A stretch of DNA of 64,000 bases from Pisaster brevispinus (taxonomy: Eukaryota; Echinodermata; Asteroidea; Forcipulatida; Asteriidae), in the NCBI GenBank assembly GCA_023634235.1, contig JAMKCF010000019.1:2480001-2544000 (forward strand). Direction: 5' to 3'. The notes below the pieces were generated by a model. The model saw only the letters and a program-made list of their open reading frames with translations. It searched no databases and was not told the origin of the DNA. The translations under genes were made by a program, and so were the position numbers. Within the stretch, counting starts at the first letter, position 1; every line of letters begins with the position of its first letter. Positions 25,565 to 38,562 of this stretch are shown piece after piece.

Positions 25565-25852
25565 TGCAGCATCATTTTAAGGTGATGCGGCGCATGCAGC
25601 AGTCACTGCCAGACACACCGGGGCAAACCCCTTCTGTACAGCGATAAGTGTAACTGGGCTCTTTTACGTGCATTACACGACGCCTGGGACCAACGGCTTT
25701 ACATCCCATCCGAAGGACGCAGCAATAATAGCTAAGTGTCTTGCTTAAGGATACGATACAAGTGTCAAGACCTGGACTCGAACCCATACTCTGCTGATCA
25801 GAAACACCAAAGCTTGAGTCCAGCGCGTTTGATGACCTCTCGGACATGTCAC
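25565..25852 (-). mobile_element. tRNA-derived SINE, minus orientation
   Basis: On the minus strand the head begins GACATGTCCGAGAGGTCATC, then CGCTGGACTCAAG as in Leu/Ser-type tRNAs, a long variable region with CTGATCAGCAG, and a B box GGGTTCGAGTCC. The tRNA-unrelated body follows: CCTTAAGCAAGACACTTAG, CGGATGGGATGTAAAGCCG, TTGGTCCC, GCACGTAAAAGAGCCCAG, CACTTATCG and GGTTTGCCCCGGTG. The same body is at 30838-31165. It is pseudogene-like rather than a working tRNA. Confidence 0.88.
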
Positions 25853-28800
25853 AACACGCCACGGTATATGCATTGCTTATACTTTGCATCCCACAACTTT
25901 AAATCGACTTTAAATTACCTGTTATTGTACGGTACTTCTAAAACCCTTTCGGTTTATCTTGATATAAAATTTGAACTGGCACCTCCAAATCGTTTGGAAA
26001 ATGAGAGAAAAACGAAGTCAGGAGCCCCGAGTTCCTCCTACCTCGTACCTTGTACCTCGCACAAACTATGAGTAAACATGCTATCGTTTGAAGTACCTCC
26101 ATTTTGGGGTGTAGGTTTGAAGTGTTATCCCTTTAATATCAGAAAGCATTGATGTCAATCAATACACTGACTGTTCGGTGTAAATACAAACTGCGTTTAA
26201 CGAAAAACATCTTATATACGAACGAACCTCTAATAAACATGTTTTCATACATACCATTTTAATCTAAGACGACTGAAAAAGATTATCTGAACCCCTACGA
26301 AATTAGACTGAAAATACCCACACACACAAATGTAGGATAAAATAAGAAATTGTTGACCTATCTATCAAACTTTAGGAAAGCAATCCAAAAGTTTAGCTGC
26401 TTTATATTTTCCAATACTAAAAAAGTTAAAATACAAATTCAGACGCACGCTCGCTTTCTCTACAATTAGTAACATACAGTTCATGTCATCAAAAATAAAA
26501 TAGTTCATAGTTAACCAATGGGTCAGTTTTGAAAATTTTTGCGCAGACAAGAGTTGGCAAACGTTTCCGTCACAAAGGTCTGACGCCTTAATCGGGTACG
26601 TATGTATATGCAAATCACATAATAAAGGCACCGGTCTGTTTCTCTACACACTCTATTTTAGCACACGTGTTGTCGAAACGAAAAACGGCTTTGCATAACC
26701 TGTTTGAGTTGGACCCTAAAAATAACAACACTAGGAGAAAACAACGTGGGTATGACGCTATAAGGCCATCTCTCCTTAAAAACAGCTACAACTTGTTGTG
26801 TTTTCTCCATTCCACTTCCCCTACGGGTTCTCTCCTCCCACATGCAGAAGTCTACTCAATGTCCCAAATCCTGACACGATTAACAGACTAAAAACTGTCT
26901 ACGTCATCATCTTCATGCCAGTCTATCGTAGTAATTACAACGATGCTTCACGGCTTATCATCCGCGTTGATCGAGATCTGTTCTACACGTCGTTCTACAT
27001 CATCAGTACGTGGGTTGTTCGGTCTTGATTATGTGACAGACAAAGTAATAGCAACAAATGAATTGTCAATCTACAAATTGACGCCTAAATAGGGCAATTA
27101 TTTTATCTCAACTCTTTGCGTAATGTATCTGTCAAGAACTAAGTCTTCTGCTTCAATAGCATATACTAGGTCAAAAAATATGAAACGTATTGTTCAGTTT
27201 TCACGAGAGATTATGTTTCATATTCCACAGATATCCGTAGATTTTATTCTCGGAAATCAATAATTGTTTATTTTTGATGCTGTAAAGCGCTTCGGATTTA
27301 GGTCGGCGTGAGCGTTCAATAAATCTAATTGTTATTTTCATATTTGTCAAATTTGGAAAATTCGAAGACGTCTGGGTGTACGACGAAGGGTTACAGTGTA
27401 CCAAAATATTGTGTCATTAGGGAAGAGATCTAAGAGCAACAACTAGGCCTGGGGTCAAGTAGAACTGCTAGGTTTGAACTACCACATAATGATCATGGCT
27501 TATCGAGGCAGCTTGTTTGTTTTTAGTTTGACAATAAAACCCCTCGCCCTTTCAAGTCTTCCTCGGGGCTCTTCAACATCTTGTTTTAAAACCTTTTCAT
27601 TTGTTCTGTCATCTACGTGGTACATGCTATAGGGCCCTCAAACTGCACGCAGAACGGAACCAATCGTTCGATGAGCACGCTAGCAGCGGATGCACAAGGG
27701 GGCCCTGAGTCGTTTTTTTCCCCCTAGCCGTACGGCAGTGAACCGCGGTGATGCCCGGGGCCGGCGCGGTCCGCTATGCCCGTCCACTCCAGACTTGCAT
27801 TAGTGCTGTATCGTCAGCAGTGGAGGTTTCCGTGATGGGCCAGTGGTAAAGCAACAACACGCACCTCAAGATGCCGTCCCAAATGGGTAGGACTAAGAGG
27901 CGATTAGAAGGCACTCTGGGCTCGCTCGCAGCCCGTCAGAGTCAAAGAATCATTAGATTTCGGTTGGAACGACTTTGAATTGCCATTATGTGGCCTGTAA
28001 GATATCTTGTAAATTTCGTGATCGTAGCATGGAATCGACTCAGCCTAAAGAATAAATAATTACCACTGCTAGATTGAGTTTAAAGCACTGGGTACATCAC
28101 ATAATATTATTGCAGCTCAACCTAAAACCCCAAACCTACAATTCAAAACGCAAACTCATACGACTTTGGCACAGGGTTATTTCTGATAACGCACCAACAC
28201 TGATAACGTTACCATAAATTAGGTACAGAAATTATCAACGGAGTCGCAGGCTTTATGGTTGGAAGAAAAATCTCTCTTTTTTTGACAAGTTAGTTTAGTT
28301 CAATGATGCATTTTACAGTGAAGAACGGTGAACGAAATGCAATGGGCTTTATCTTCAACTCAATTCTACATGCTTTCGATGGAGGTTGAAACGAACTTCC
28401 TGTAAACATTTTAAAATATCACATCTAACAGATGTAGTGACGGGGAAATGGCAAGCTAATTCGGAGTGAACGTATCATGGCTTAGAAATAAGGAGAAACA
28501 TTGGTGTTTTCGAAAGATTGCCGAAACCTGTATGTTTGTAGTCCACTACATACAAAATGTACTACATACAAAATGTAGAGCTATTTGTGTTTTGCTAAGG
28601 GGGATACCTGATATTGGTTTGTAATATAGAAATTACTTGGGAAAAGCAGCATTATATTAACTATTTTTTCTATAACAAAAATATGGTAAACAAAAAAACA
28701 AAAAAAACTTGCACAGAAGTTTGTTTAATTAAACTTACACTGGGATAACAAATGCGCCATAACAAATGCTATAGGCTTATCCCATATCTACAAACCTTTA

Positions 28801-30837
28801 CTGTTGAAATGATTTTCCATATGGTCGTGTTTTGAAAAATGAGCATTTTATATAATTGCTTTGTGTGCATTTTGACATGGAGATGGTTACAATGTATTTA
28901 AACGATACATCATTTTTGTTATAAAACTAAATCATCCAATACGGTTAGTGTGTAATATCTTGAGACTGTAATTGTACCAACTTTATAGCCGGTACCAGCA
29001 CAGATTACTCTGCATCGAATGATTACAATGAGATAAACACTGTCAAGTCAGATTGGAAAGTTTGCATTGTGGTAAGTATACAATCTTGTGAGGTTTGCGG
29101 ACACACCATGGACATAAATCTCTCTCTATGAGTTGCGATGGTTCTGAAAAGAACCCGTGGTTTAACAACTCGACGTTTCGATTAGTATGATCTGATTGTC
29201 TTCAGGAGAAACACTGTCAATTCTGTTCCAAATCAACGGTGTGACTTGTGATTGGTTACAACCGAGAAGCGTTTCATCTGAGCGCTTGCTTTATACAAAA
29301 TGTAATGGAAATTTTTTTTTCTAGAAAATGGCATTATCTGTTGCAAACTGCTAACCAACCAAAAGGACATATATACAAATTTCCTTCTGATATACTGCCA
29401 GGTGTATGAGGGAAATTGTCCACATTACCCAATTTCGTATTGCGGCTTGCAAAATCGACACATGTACGCGCACAAAGTCACGATACAAACACGCAAACCG
29501 AGTGTTTTCTCCACCATTTTCTCACAGTCAAAACTAATGTTGAAGGCCCATTGTAAAAACAATCTGCCTGTTGCTTGGGAACTTCTTTAAGCAACATTTA
29601 TATACCAAACACTACAACATCTTTACAAGGCAATGGAGACTTCTCGAATTGGTTTAATACGACCATAACATATCCACACGTTACTTTTAAAATACGTTTC
29701 TTGAACCTAAGAGGAATGAAATCGTTGGTTCCCTACAGAAAGAGCGCTGTGTGTTCCCTTTAAACGAGTCAAGAGCAACTAGGCATTATGACAACCCCCA
29801 TTAAACTCGCACTATAATTAACGCATTCGAAAATGTCAACTCTATCGGTCACTTGTTATGCATTTTTAAAGGTGCTTTGATGCATTCATCCCTTGAGAAA
29901 AGGGCACAATGCATAATAATGTCCATTTATAAAACTGTTAATAAAGATCGTGGTTGCTGTACATCATCAGCAAGAATTGTGGCTGTTTCACATACATGTG
30001 TGTACAGTTGGTGGGGTCACAATTTGAGCTTTTAAATTGGTAACTCGCATGGTATCTCATGAGGGGAAATTTCAGTTTCTTTTCTTATTATCATGCTGTC
30101 GCCATCTTGGTCATGTTCCCCGTATCCAGTAACAGGAAATGATGATGATATTCATTGTAAAAAAAAGGAACCAGATCATTCCTCCTTCCAGCCTCGGTTT
30201 GATCACATTGAATTGAAAGGGGAGAAAATCAAGATGGCCGCACCATGATAAAGGTCCTTTGGATAGAGTCCATAATGGCAAAATTTCACAAAGTAGTTGT
30301 GGCAAAAGCATATCGAAACGAGAATCGACAACAATTCTTCCTTCGGTCCGCCACTTGTTTCAATAACATTATTTTAATCTACATATAAAACCCCAAGCTG
30401 TCCCATCATGGGTGGTTTTTGTCTGAATTATCTCAAATCATGCAGAACCTGTATCTCATTTTACCGGCAGTGGTTTTTAGTTTCTCCCGCCACTCAATTG
30501 TTCCTGTTTTAAGGCAATATTCTCTTGTGGAAGAAGGTCACGGTAATGTGTAAGTCGCAGTCTTCAAGTTGACAGAGCAGATTGTAAAATCCATTCTGTT
30601 GAAGTTGCAAATTGCGAGTCTTTGCAAAAGTCGGAAAACAAGGCTAGCAGAATCTCGAATTCAACTTATGTCGTTTATGAATTAGAAAAAAAAAATAGAT
30701 ACATAGTCCGCTGCCTTTTCATATTAGACATATGTTGGGCATTTCAAGACATTCATGAGTTACTTTTTTTTTAATAGTTATTTGTCATCAAAATAAATAC
30801 ATTGATGCCAATATATTGATCTTCTGGTAATTTGTGT
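25853..30837. other. Gene-free stretch
   Basis: No coding region was recognised. A GC-richer island lies at 27640-27970. A duplicated ACTACATACAAAATGT unit lies at about 28546-28578. The rest is AT-rich with short A-runs (near 28690) and occasional YY1-like AAGATGGC cores (about 30233, and in reverse about 30105). Confidence 0.6.
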
Positions 30838-31165
30838 CGTGTCATGGTTGAGCGTTTAAGAGCAACGGACTAAAGCTTGGCTGGTGTTTCTGATCAGCAG
30901 AGGGTGGGTTCGAGTCCCGGTTGTGTCACTTGTGTCCTTGAGCAAGATACTTTTCCATAATTGATTTGTCCTACGGATGGGACATTAAGACGTATGGTCC
31001 CTTGTGCTAGGTTTGGTAGTACATGTAGTAGAACCCAAAACACTTATCGTGGAAGAGTAGGGGGTTAACCCTGGTGTTTCTGGTTCACATGGCCAGCACC
31101 CTTGTTTACAGGTTTCCTTAGGCTTGCGAGCTACAGTGATTAAGTTCACTTATAAGCCATCTTTG
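30838..31165 (+). mobile_element. tRNA-derived SINE, plus orientation
   Basis: The head TCATGGTTGAGCGTTTAAGA, then the shared GGTGTTTCTGATCAGCAG and the B box GGGTTCGAGTCC (about 30906-30918), is followed by the same body as the 25565-25852 copy: TCCTTGAGCAAGATACTT, CGGATGGGACATTAAG, TGGTCCC, GTAGAACCC, CACTTATCG and GGTGTTTCTGG. The copy is fuller at its 3' end than the other. It reads as a diverged, probably inactive insertion. Confidence 0.88.
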
Positions 31166-34100
31166 GTTTCAATACTAGAAATATAAATAGTAATTAGGAA
31201 AATAATCGTCCATGTCTTTAAAACAATACAAAAACATTTGAATCAATATTAATCAATATAAGATTTAGGCGTTGATCGTTATATCTGTGAAGTGATATAT
31301 ATCTAACAACTGGAGATGCAAATGTTAACTAGAAAATGTTAAAGTTTGGGTTAATCATACATTGTAGTAATTAGGCCTTTTAGATTGTGAATTTATCTTT
31401 GAATGCTTTGTAGCTGTAATCTGCTTGTTGGTATTTATTGTCATGTTAGGGAGCGACCGGGTCCAGTGAAGAAATAAAACAACCGAAGCACTATTGAGTT
31501 ACAAATTAATCAATTCATACTTTGAAATGATATATAACTTTATGAAATTATCTAATGTCTTCAATAAAGGTATTATACAGCCTCAAACAAGCATGCATTA
31601 AAGGGGACTAAAAAGACGTCAGCGGGTTATTTACAAAATATTCGAGTTTCGCGGAATCAAGAGTAAAACATCCAAGATTGAGATCGGTTTTAAGTCATTT
31701 TACATTTCGAATGCCGATAGTTTAACAGAGAATTATAAAGTTCTTACTTTAAATTTTCTAGATTGTACTTCATGAACGGAATCTGCTAGCAGATACCCGA
31801 TGGCTACACCTTTGCTACAACCCTGTGTGTCAATAAAAAAAAATCACCTTTTTCCATTGGAGACTTAATCTCATTTTTCTATCTTCATATTTGCAGACCA
31901 TAGAAATCAGACAGGTGTGGCAAGGTTAAAATGAAGAAAAAAAAATGAAAAAAGAAGAAGAAAGTAACACGAGTCCGGCGAATAGGCGTCCTCCATCGAG
32001 CGGGGGGAAACATGGATGAGAGTCAGCGGCGCGGAAACCACCCCTGGAGCTTTGAGCAAAGGTCTCGGCAAATGCAACGTGGATGGCCTGAGGGCTCGGA
32101 CAAGGCTCTGAGTCGCCGTAACAGGTCCCGTCCAAACCCACCTCGTGAATTTTTTATCTCGCAATTTTACCCGATGCTCATTCGGGCAATATTGCGTAAA
32201 GAAGAAGAAAAAAAAATCTGCGTATAATCTCGATCGTGGCGATCTTTAAATCATGAATGCTAATCTAGATTTTATCGGCGATCGCGTTTTGAGCAATTGG
32301 TGTGGGTGCGCCTTTGTTGCCACTACCATTTTCCCCTCAGCCTACGGGCATAAGCATTCTACACTTGCTCGTGTACAATGCTAAACACCGCACGCCATTG
32401 TGCACGGCGGATTTTTGGAGTGATATCGAATGGAAGGTCTTACACCCTCGTTATTAGTTGGATGTTGTAACGTATTATAATGTACTCACCGTTTTGGGCA
32501 AAAAGGGTGATCAGAGAAAATCGGGTGATAATCTTGCCAAAACCTAGCCGCATGCAGGGCCGATTCGTGAAGAAATGGCTGCGATTTTCTGAGCTGGCCA
32601 GAAAATACAGACAAATGGACGTGGGGACTGTGTACCAAGTAGCTAAGCACACAGACTATGGGGAGGGAGTGTTTGCATAGCTAGACGACGCCGTGCCCAT
32701 TTGCTTGCATGCAGCTTGCTTACTCGCAGAATTTTGCTTTTGTGGGATTCACGATTTGTCTCGTATGCACCTCTGTTTTTGGCAACTCAGACCATGAGCC
32801 ACAACATGTCACACCATTGTCTGAATAATCAAGCCAAATAACGTGTCCAGACAGGGTACGCAAACCCCCCCGAAAAAAACTGTCTCACCCTAACAAAATT
32901 TACCCGTGCATTATAAAGAACTGGCCCCAGAATGTATAGTAAGAACACATTGTACCATTGCAGGCCATGGATGCCCTCTACCTTGTGTTCACAGTCGAAA
33001 TGGGTCTCCTTTTCTTAGTATTCGTTTACTCTTCATCGGGGGCGATTGTTTGGACGCGACGTACGAGTCAAGCGGGCCCCCCGATACCGTGTTCAACTCC
33101 CCAACGGCTTGCCGACAAACGTCCGCTTGAAAGGGTCCAGGCCGTGTCGTGAGTGACGTGGCTTACCGTGTGCTAGCTAGCTCCCGCACTCTGCAGTCCC
33201 CGGTCCATGCAGTTATTGTGCATGTGTGTTTATATGCCCGTTTTCAACACGTTAATAATGGCCTTAGTTTTCCTTATACATCATCATCGTAACCCCGCTT
33301 ATGTATTCTGGTTAAATTTGTGTGAACAAGAAAACATAAATATGTTTAAAGCAATGGGTGTTTTTCTGTTCAGTCTGTCCACCAACAGATGTCTTTATGA
33401 TGTAGGTATAACCCGGCATCGTTCTAAGACCTAGTACAACTGGGATCGCACACTATGGTAAATAAAACGTGTATATCCAGCAATATATAGCTCTGAAATA
33501 CAGAGATTTCACGCGGATCTTGTTTCACCATAAAGGGGTTGCTTTATTCACCGAATTTTACTCCAGAGGGCATCCATGCTGTTTCCTTGTTGTTCTTATT
33601 TGATTATAGGTATCATCGGGAAGATTTGTTATCTAATTTCTGCAATAAATAACAAAACCCTTCGATTATTAATAATGTACTACTAAATGAATAGACTATT
33701 CCCTTGGAGATACCATTGTGTTGTCCACTCCACAGACCCGTGCTGAATTCAGAGTTACACTGTCTCGATGTGAAAAAAGATAATTTAAAGAATACAAATT
33801 CAAACCAACGTTTATAATACACAAAAGAACGTCGAATCATCATGCGTTACTTACATGGATTTCAGGAGAGAACGTTTTCCCATAGGTTTTTCATACATCG
33901 GAATAAACGCACAAATTTTTTCCCCAGTGTTTTCCTCAAACGCAAACTAATAAGCATTAGAAATAAATTCGTCACACTACAGTTGTTATTTTGATAAGCA
34001 AGCAAACTCAAAATGATTTAATAGATTGTACAATGACTACTTGCATTTATTCCAGTTCGTTTTGCTTTCAAAAGATAAACATAAAGATGTCCTATACTTA

Positions 34101-34309
34101 AAACAAAATCGAAATGGCGTTCAGGTTTGCTCATGATATACTTTGGATTTGATGTTATTCAAACAAAATGAATTTGTTTTTTATAAATACTTTATTTATT
34201 TTTCATTCCTTTTTTGTTGTTAGTCGATTTGACATCTTGATTTGACATTTTCTCGTTGTTAGGAATGTTACAAGCTCGGGGTGACTATCATCAACTGAAC
34301 AATACTGTG
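31166..34309. other. Gene-free stretch
   Basis: No gene was recognised. GC-richer islands lie at about 31970-32400 and 32900-33200. An open frame at 32012-32227 (plus, 71 codons) and overlapping minus-strand frames lie in the first island and look compositional. Confidence 0.6.
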
Positions 34310-34437
34310 CAAGTCTCGCGCGTTTTCGAACATTGGGACCATTTAAAGTGCGCGAGTTCCTTCTCGCGTTAAAGCAATGTGGGACCGAAGTAGTCCCCAA
34401 AATGTTCAAATACACGCGAGACTTGCATGGGTTATTG
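34310..34437. mobile_element. Short terminal-inverted-repeat element (MITE-like), copy B
   Basis: Left end CAATACTGTGCAAGTCTCGC; the right end in reverse complement is CAATAACCCATGCAAGTCTC. Inside both ends GCG and GAACATT match again. About 128 bp, homologous to copy A at 7221-7355 but with a different centre. Both ends begin CAATA. Confidence 0.78.
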
Positions 34438-34818
34438 AATAATTTGCATATATTAAGCATTTGATAACAGTGGAACAATCCAGATATATCAGCCTTGCAA
34501 ATAATATAACCAGTTGTTATACCTCACCTTTTAACCGTTATATAAACCACCGATAAGGTTTCAACGCAACCTAGAATGTTCGTATCCCGTACCAAAGCCC
34601 GTATCAATGTAGCATGGCATAACAAAGAATAGCATATAATTGTCTTTAGACCTCAAACAAACATATCAACGTCAACTCCTTTTGAGCTGGACTTCATAAA
34701 AACAAAGCCCAACCTTAAAAATTGTACAATTATAACGTAGCCAAATTGGCCTACATGCAGGCAAGGGTATAAATTGTAGCAATGTATGCTGCGTTTGAAT
34801 GTTGTTATTTTTAAGGGT

Positions 34819-34820
<2 letters not shown>

Positions 34821-34851
<31 letters not shown>
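34821..34851. repeat. Poly(T) run, 31 bases
   Basis: Uninterrupted T. It may be a microsatellite or the tail of a minus-strand retroposon; no target-site duplication was identified. Confidence 0.95.
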
Positions 34852-34854
<3 letters not shown>

Positions 34855-36730
34855 TCTGAGTGATAAATTTTACGTACGATTCATTGAGAACCTTGAACCG
34901 AATGATGGGGTGTCAAGATTTGTGAACATGTATACATGCTTTTTCACATCTTAAGCTTTTATTTATTTATTTATTTATTTTTAGATCACCTATAAATTCG
35001 ACCTTAGGGGAAAAAAAACAAACTAATGCAACGTCAGCAATATTTTTGTTATCAACACAAACATACTAAATTGATGGCTGGGAGAATACTAGTCTGGTTG
35101 CGTGTTTCCTACATACGGCAAGATAGCCTTCATGATGCAGGGTATACAGGGTTCTAGACCAAGGTTGCTTTTTGTATTACTGATTTGTTAATGGAAAATA
35201 GTAATAAGTCACGTGCATGCTATTCCATAATAAGTGACGTTTTTGCTAGTCCGTTTTGCACCGGGCAAATTATTGCTCTGTTCAAATACAAATACAGGGT
35301 TATTTGAAGCTGGAAGATTTGTTTACAGCCCGCACAATGGAAAGTTGTGATTAGTATTCTCTTGTAAACCAAACTTTAAAATGTTGAACTCTGTAAAAGG
35401 ACTACAGTTTTGGTGTTTGGTGTAATTAGCATAGTAAATGTTATTGTTTTACTTTTGTTAACAGATGTGGATATCGGTATTGATTATTGTGCGTGAGCTT
35501 TCATACATAACATTTAACCAATTTTGCCACGTGTCGTGGTTTTTCGATTCTTCAATCTCAATGTAACATTTTCATTACAATCCCTGGAATTTATCCAAAA
35601 GAAATAAAAGTGGCGACTCCGTACTTTGTGGTTTCTGGCCTTATCATCCGCCGACGGGGCTTGTCACACTTTAAAATAATTATTATCTTGAAGAAAATAA
35701 TATACACCCGGAAATTATGAGGAAAATGTTAATCGTTTTATGTGTTTTTTGTATGAAAAAAGCAAAGTTTTTTTGTGAGTTAGTTTATCAACCTTGTACA
35801 TTTTGCAACCTAAGCTTGTGTATTCTCCTCTTTTTTCATTGCTTATTGGATTGAAACTCAGTTTAACCCCTTGTCTATTTCTCTCCTCCCTCTTTCACTC
35901 CCTCTCTTTCCATTACGTGTCCATTGCCTTCATATTGAAACTGTACATGCCATTTTGGGCACTCGTAACATCGTATAGCCGCAGGCGTGATTAATAAAGT
36001 TACACGGGCTGTGTACGCAAGGAAATTCTAGTAAAAATATGGAATTGTTGTCGGCTCGGCGGACACGATGGGTTCCCCTTACAAATCATACAGTCATCAG
36101 TTGACTCTTTTAAGGTTTTGATTTACGTGTAGACGTGGGTGTATGTTACAAAGTATCGTTTACGCTACCTCTAACACACACTATGTGATGCCTTCTATGT
36201 TTTTTTGTTTTTTTTTGTCTTCCCCTGCGTTGCGAGAAGGAGCTAAAAGTGTGATACAGTGGCCTGAGATTTGAACTGGGACCTTCGTCTCCCACTTTAA
36301 GCTGTGCAATTTGTAGTTTGATGTTGTTGTTTTGTGTGGTTTTGTAATAGTTTATTTCAGATTATGTTTCGACTTGTGTCTTTAGTGTCATTGACGCAAG
36401 TTGTGGTTGACTCTTTTCTTTGACAGAGATGCGCTGAAAAGTCATAGTTGTCATTGTCACTGCTGTGACTGTCTATACCGATGGGTTTTAGACGTCACTT
36501 CTTCACTTTCGTCATCGTCAATGATGACGATCAGAATGCCTTTTCGGATTATCCCAGTCTTCTTCGTTTTGAAACTAGAGTTGTCGATATTAGGTTCTCC
36601 CGAGTCCTCTCGGTGTCAATACTTGTGAAAGCAATAGTGCTTGTACAGCCACTATACCATTACACTGTTAAATTCCTGATTGAGGTGACCGTTCCGTGGA
36701 AATTCATCACTTGCTGGAAAGCAAGCCAGT

Positions 36731-36970
36731 TTCCTTTTCGCGCCAAATGGCGGGCTTTTTGGATTAATCATTGACAGATTCTGTTTTTATTTCCTCGTCA
36801 CACTACGGCAGCCGAAACCCGGACGGCCAGGCCTGGCAAGTGAGACAAGCTGCCGGTGCCGGAGTCTGTTTTGATTATTACCGCTGAGCGGGGTCTCGCT
36901 CCTTTGTGTCCCCGTCAAACCCGATGCCTGCACCCTGATAGATTGACTGGGGTTTAATTAAACTGATTGT
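36731..36970. promoter_or_regulatory. Candidate cis-regulatory island 3' of foxA
   Basis: A GC-richer island holding, within 240 bp, an E2F-like TTTCGCGCC (36736-36744) with a near-inverted partner GGCGGGC, an Otx-type GGATTA (36761), TTGACAG (Meis/TGIF type), TGATAG (GATA-like) and a perfect palindrome GTTTAATTAAAC (36952-36963). Otx and GATA factors are known inputs to sea urchin foxA. This is inferred from motifs only. Confidence 0.25.
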
Positions 36971-38400
36971 CTGCCGTGCCATACATACAATATTCCATCC
37001 CATGATAAAACGCTTTGACAGATATCCCTAACTCCTAGTAGCGAGAGGGAAACAGTCAACTTTTATCGCTTTCTTCATCAAAAATTGTATTTCCTTCTTA
37101 TGCTGGAGTTAATTTACTGTCGTTTAAGTTTCTAGTATTAATAAAAGCAAATTAATTGAGGGCTGTTGAGTGGTTGAGCAATTTTTCTGTTTCCGTTCCG
37201 AGTATGTTAGAAATGAACCTCTTCAAACCGTTGCTCTCCGTTTTGAAGGGCGCCACCAATAGTCAGTATTGTCGTATCCACGCCTTGTTGTGGTATGTTA
37301 TGTACCGGTACGGTAGATAATGAGACGACTTCGGATAGCTATAGATACAATCGCTGTATTAGTTCTCCCTTGAAATGAAACCACAATGTGATCCAGCAGA
37401 ACAATACGTTCCCAGTCAGATTAACACCAGTGTCAGACTGGTTGATCAGATCGACTAAAAATTACTCAGGCCTAATATCAGCAGAAGAGAATGCGACATT
37501 CATTTTTAAAAAATTATAATAATTCAAAGAGGGACACGAAAAAGGGGAGGAGAGAAACCGAGATGAACAGATGGGTTACGGGACTCGACTGGTCTCAACA
37601 TAGACCCAACCGCCTCTCTCGAAACAGGATGACATGACCGAGTTTCATCATCAGAGACACTCGAATGGTCAGTCACTATATCAGATTTGTACGCAATGTC
37701 ATCGTCTTCAAAACACTTTGTCTTTTGCCTTCGACTTTCAGAAACTTTTGAAACGTACCATCACATTGATGAATAAACATTGAACAATCTTTAATACACA
37801 CAACCTGTGAATGAAAAAGTTTCCACATGAAGTGACGTCCCGATACCAGGACACACACAGGCCCCCCTAAAAAAAATTATAAATAAATAAATCGAAAAAT
37901 GAGGGTGTGCAAAACAAATTGCGTGTAAGACTATCATCAAGTTCGCTTAAAATAACATGGCACCAGTCGATATGAATGTCAACAGTCCATTCATTCAATA
38001 TTGGGTTTATTCTTAAACTCTCACATGGCGACTTATTTGTACCCTTACAATTCAAAAAATTTCTAAAAATTAGACTTTCTTTGTCGGAAATATAAGAGCG
38101 GTTTGCAGTTGTATCATGTAAATATAATTGAGTTTGGTGGCCCTATACGGGTGTAAACTTTACTAGTTATTCTCTAATTTTCAATGAGCATTTAGAATAG
38201 GTCATGTTAAATCAATTCAAAATACAACCCAATAGGTTTGAAGTCATCACAATGGAATTAAAAATAAATAAATAAGGAAACAAGACAAGAAAACACACTG
38301 CCTCGTATAACTGTCACTAAAACTACACGAAAAAGCTAAAACCACTTTTTTGTTGTATCATATTATGATTAAATTTTCATTGGGATATAGAATATTTGTT

Positions 38401-38562
38401 GGTTTTACCTATACACTGATGTATGTTAAGCGCTCAGAGTGCTGGGCTCGTTCCTGAGTCCTGTGGAAACAATCCACTGACGTCACTCGGGTGGGATTCG
38501 AACCCACGATCTTTGCCATTCTGGAGCAGATGTTTTACAATATTCCACCGAGGTTGACTGGT
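38401..38562 (-). mobile_element. tRNA-derived SINE of a second family
   Basis: On the minus strand: a tRNA-like head GTCAACCTCGGTGGAATATT, then an exact B box GGTTCGAATCC (38494-38504 in reverse). It is followed by a body with CACAGGACTCAGGAACGAGC, CCAGCACTCTGAGCGC and ACATACATCAGTGTATAGG. The body differs from that of the other two SINEs. No full tRNA cloverleaf is expected after the B box, so it is not a functional tRNA gene. Confidence 0.75.

Larger units (their letters stand above)
34438..38400. other. Gene-free stretch with one motif-rich island
   Basis: A 31-T homopolymer (34821-34851) and a short TTTA run (34957-34981) are present. The GC-richer island 36720-37020 is described separately. 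No coding region was recognised; open frames near 36401-36774 are short and lack known domains. Confidence 0.6.

Noticed and set aside
25762..25852. Possible functional tRNA gene (Leu/Ser-like)
   Set aside because: The head has tRNA boxes but poor arm pairing and runs into a SINE body that is also present at 30838-31165.
38494..38504. Possible functional tRNA gene from an exact B box
   Set aside because: The head does not fold into a standard cloverleaf by eye and is followed by a SINE-type body.
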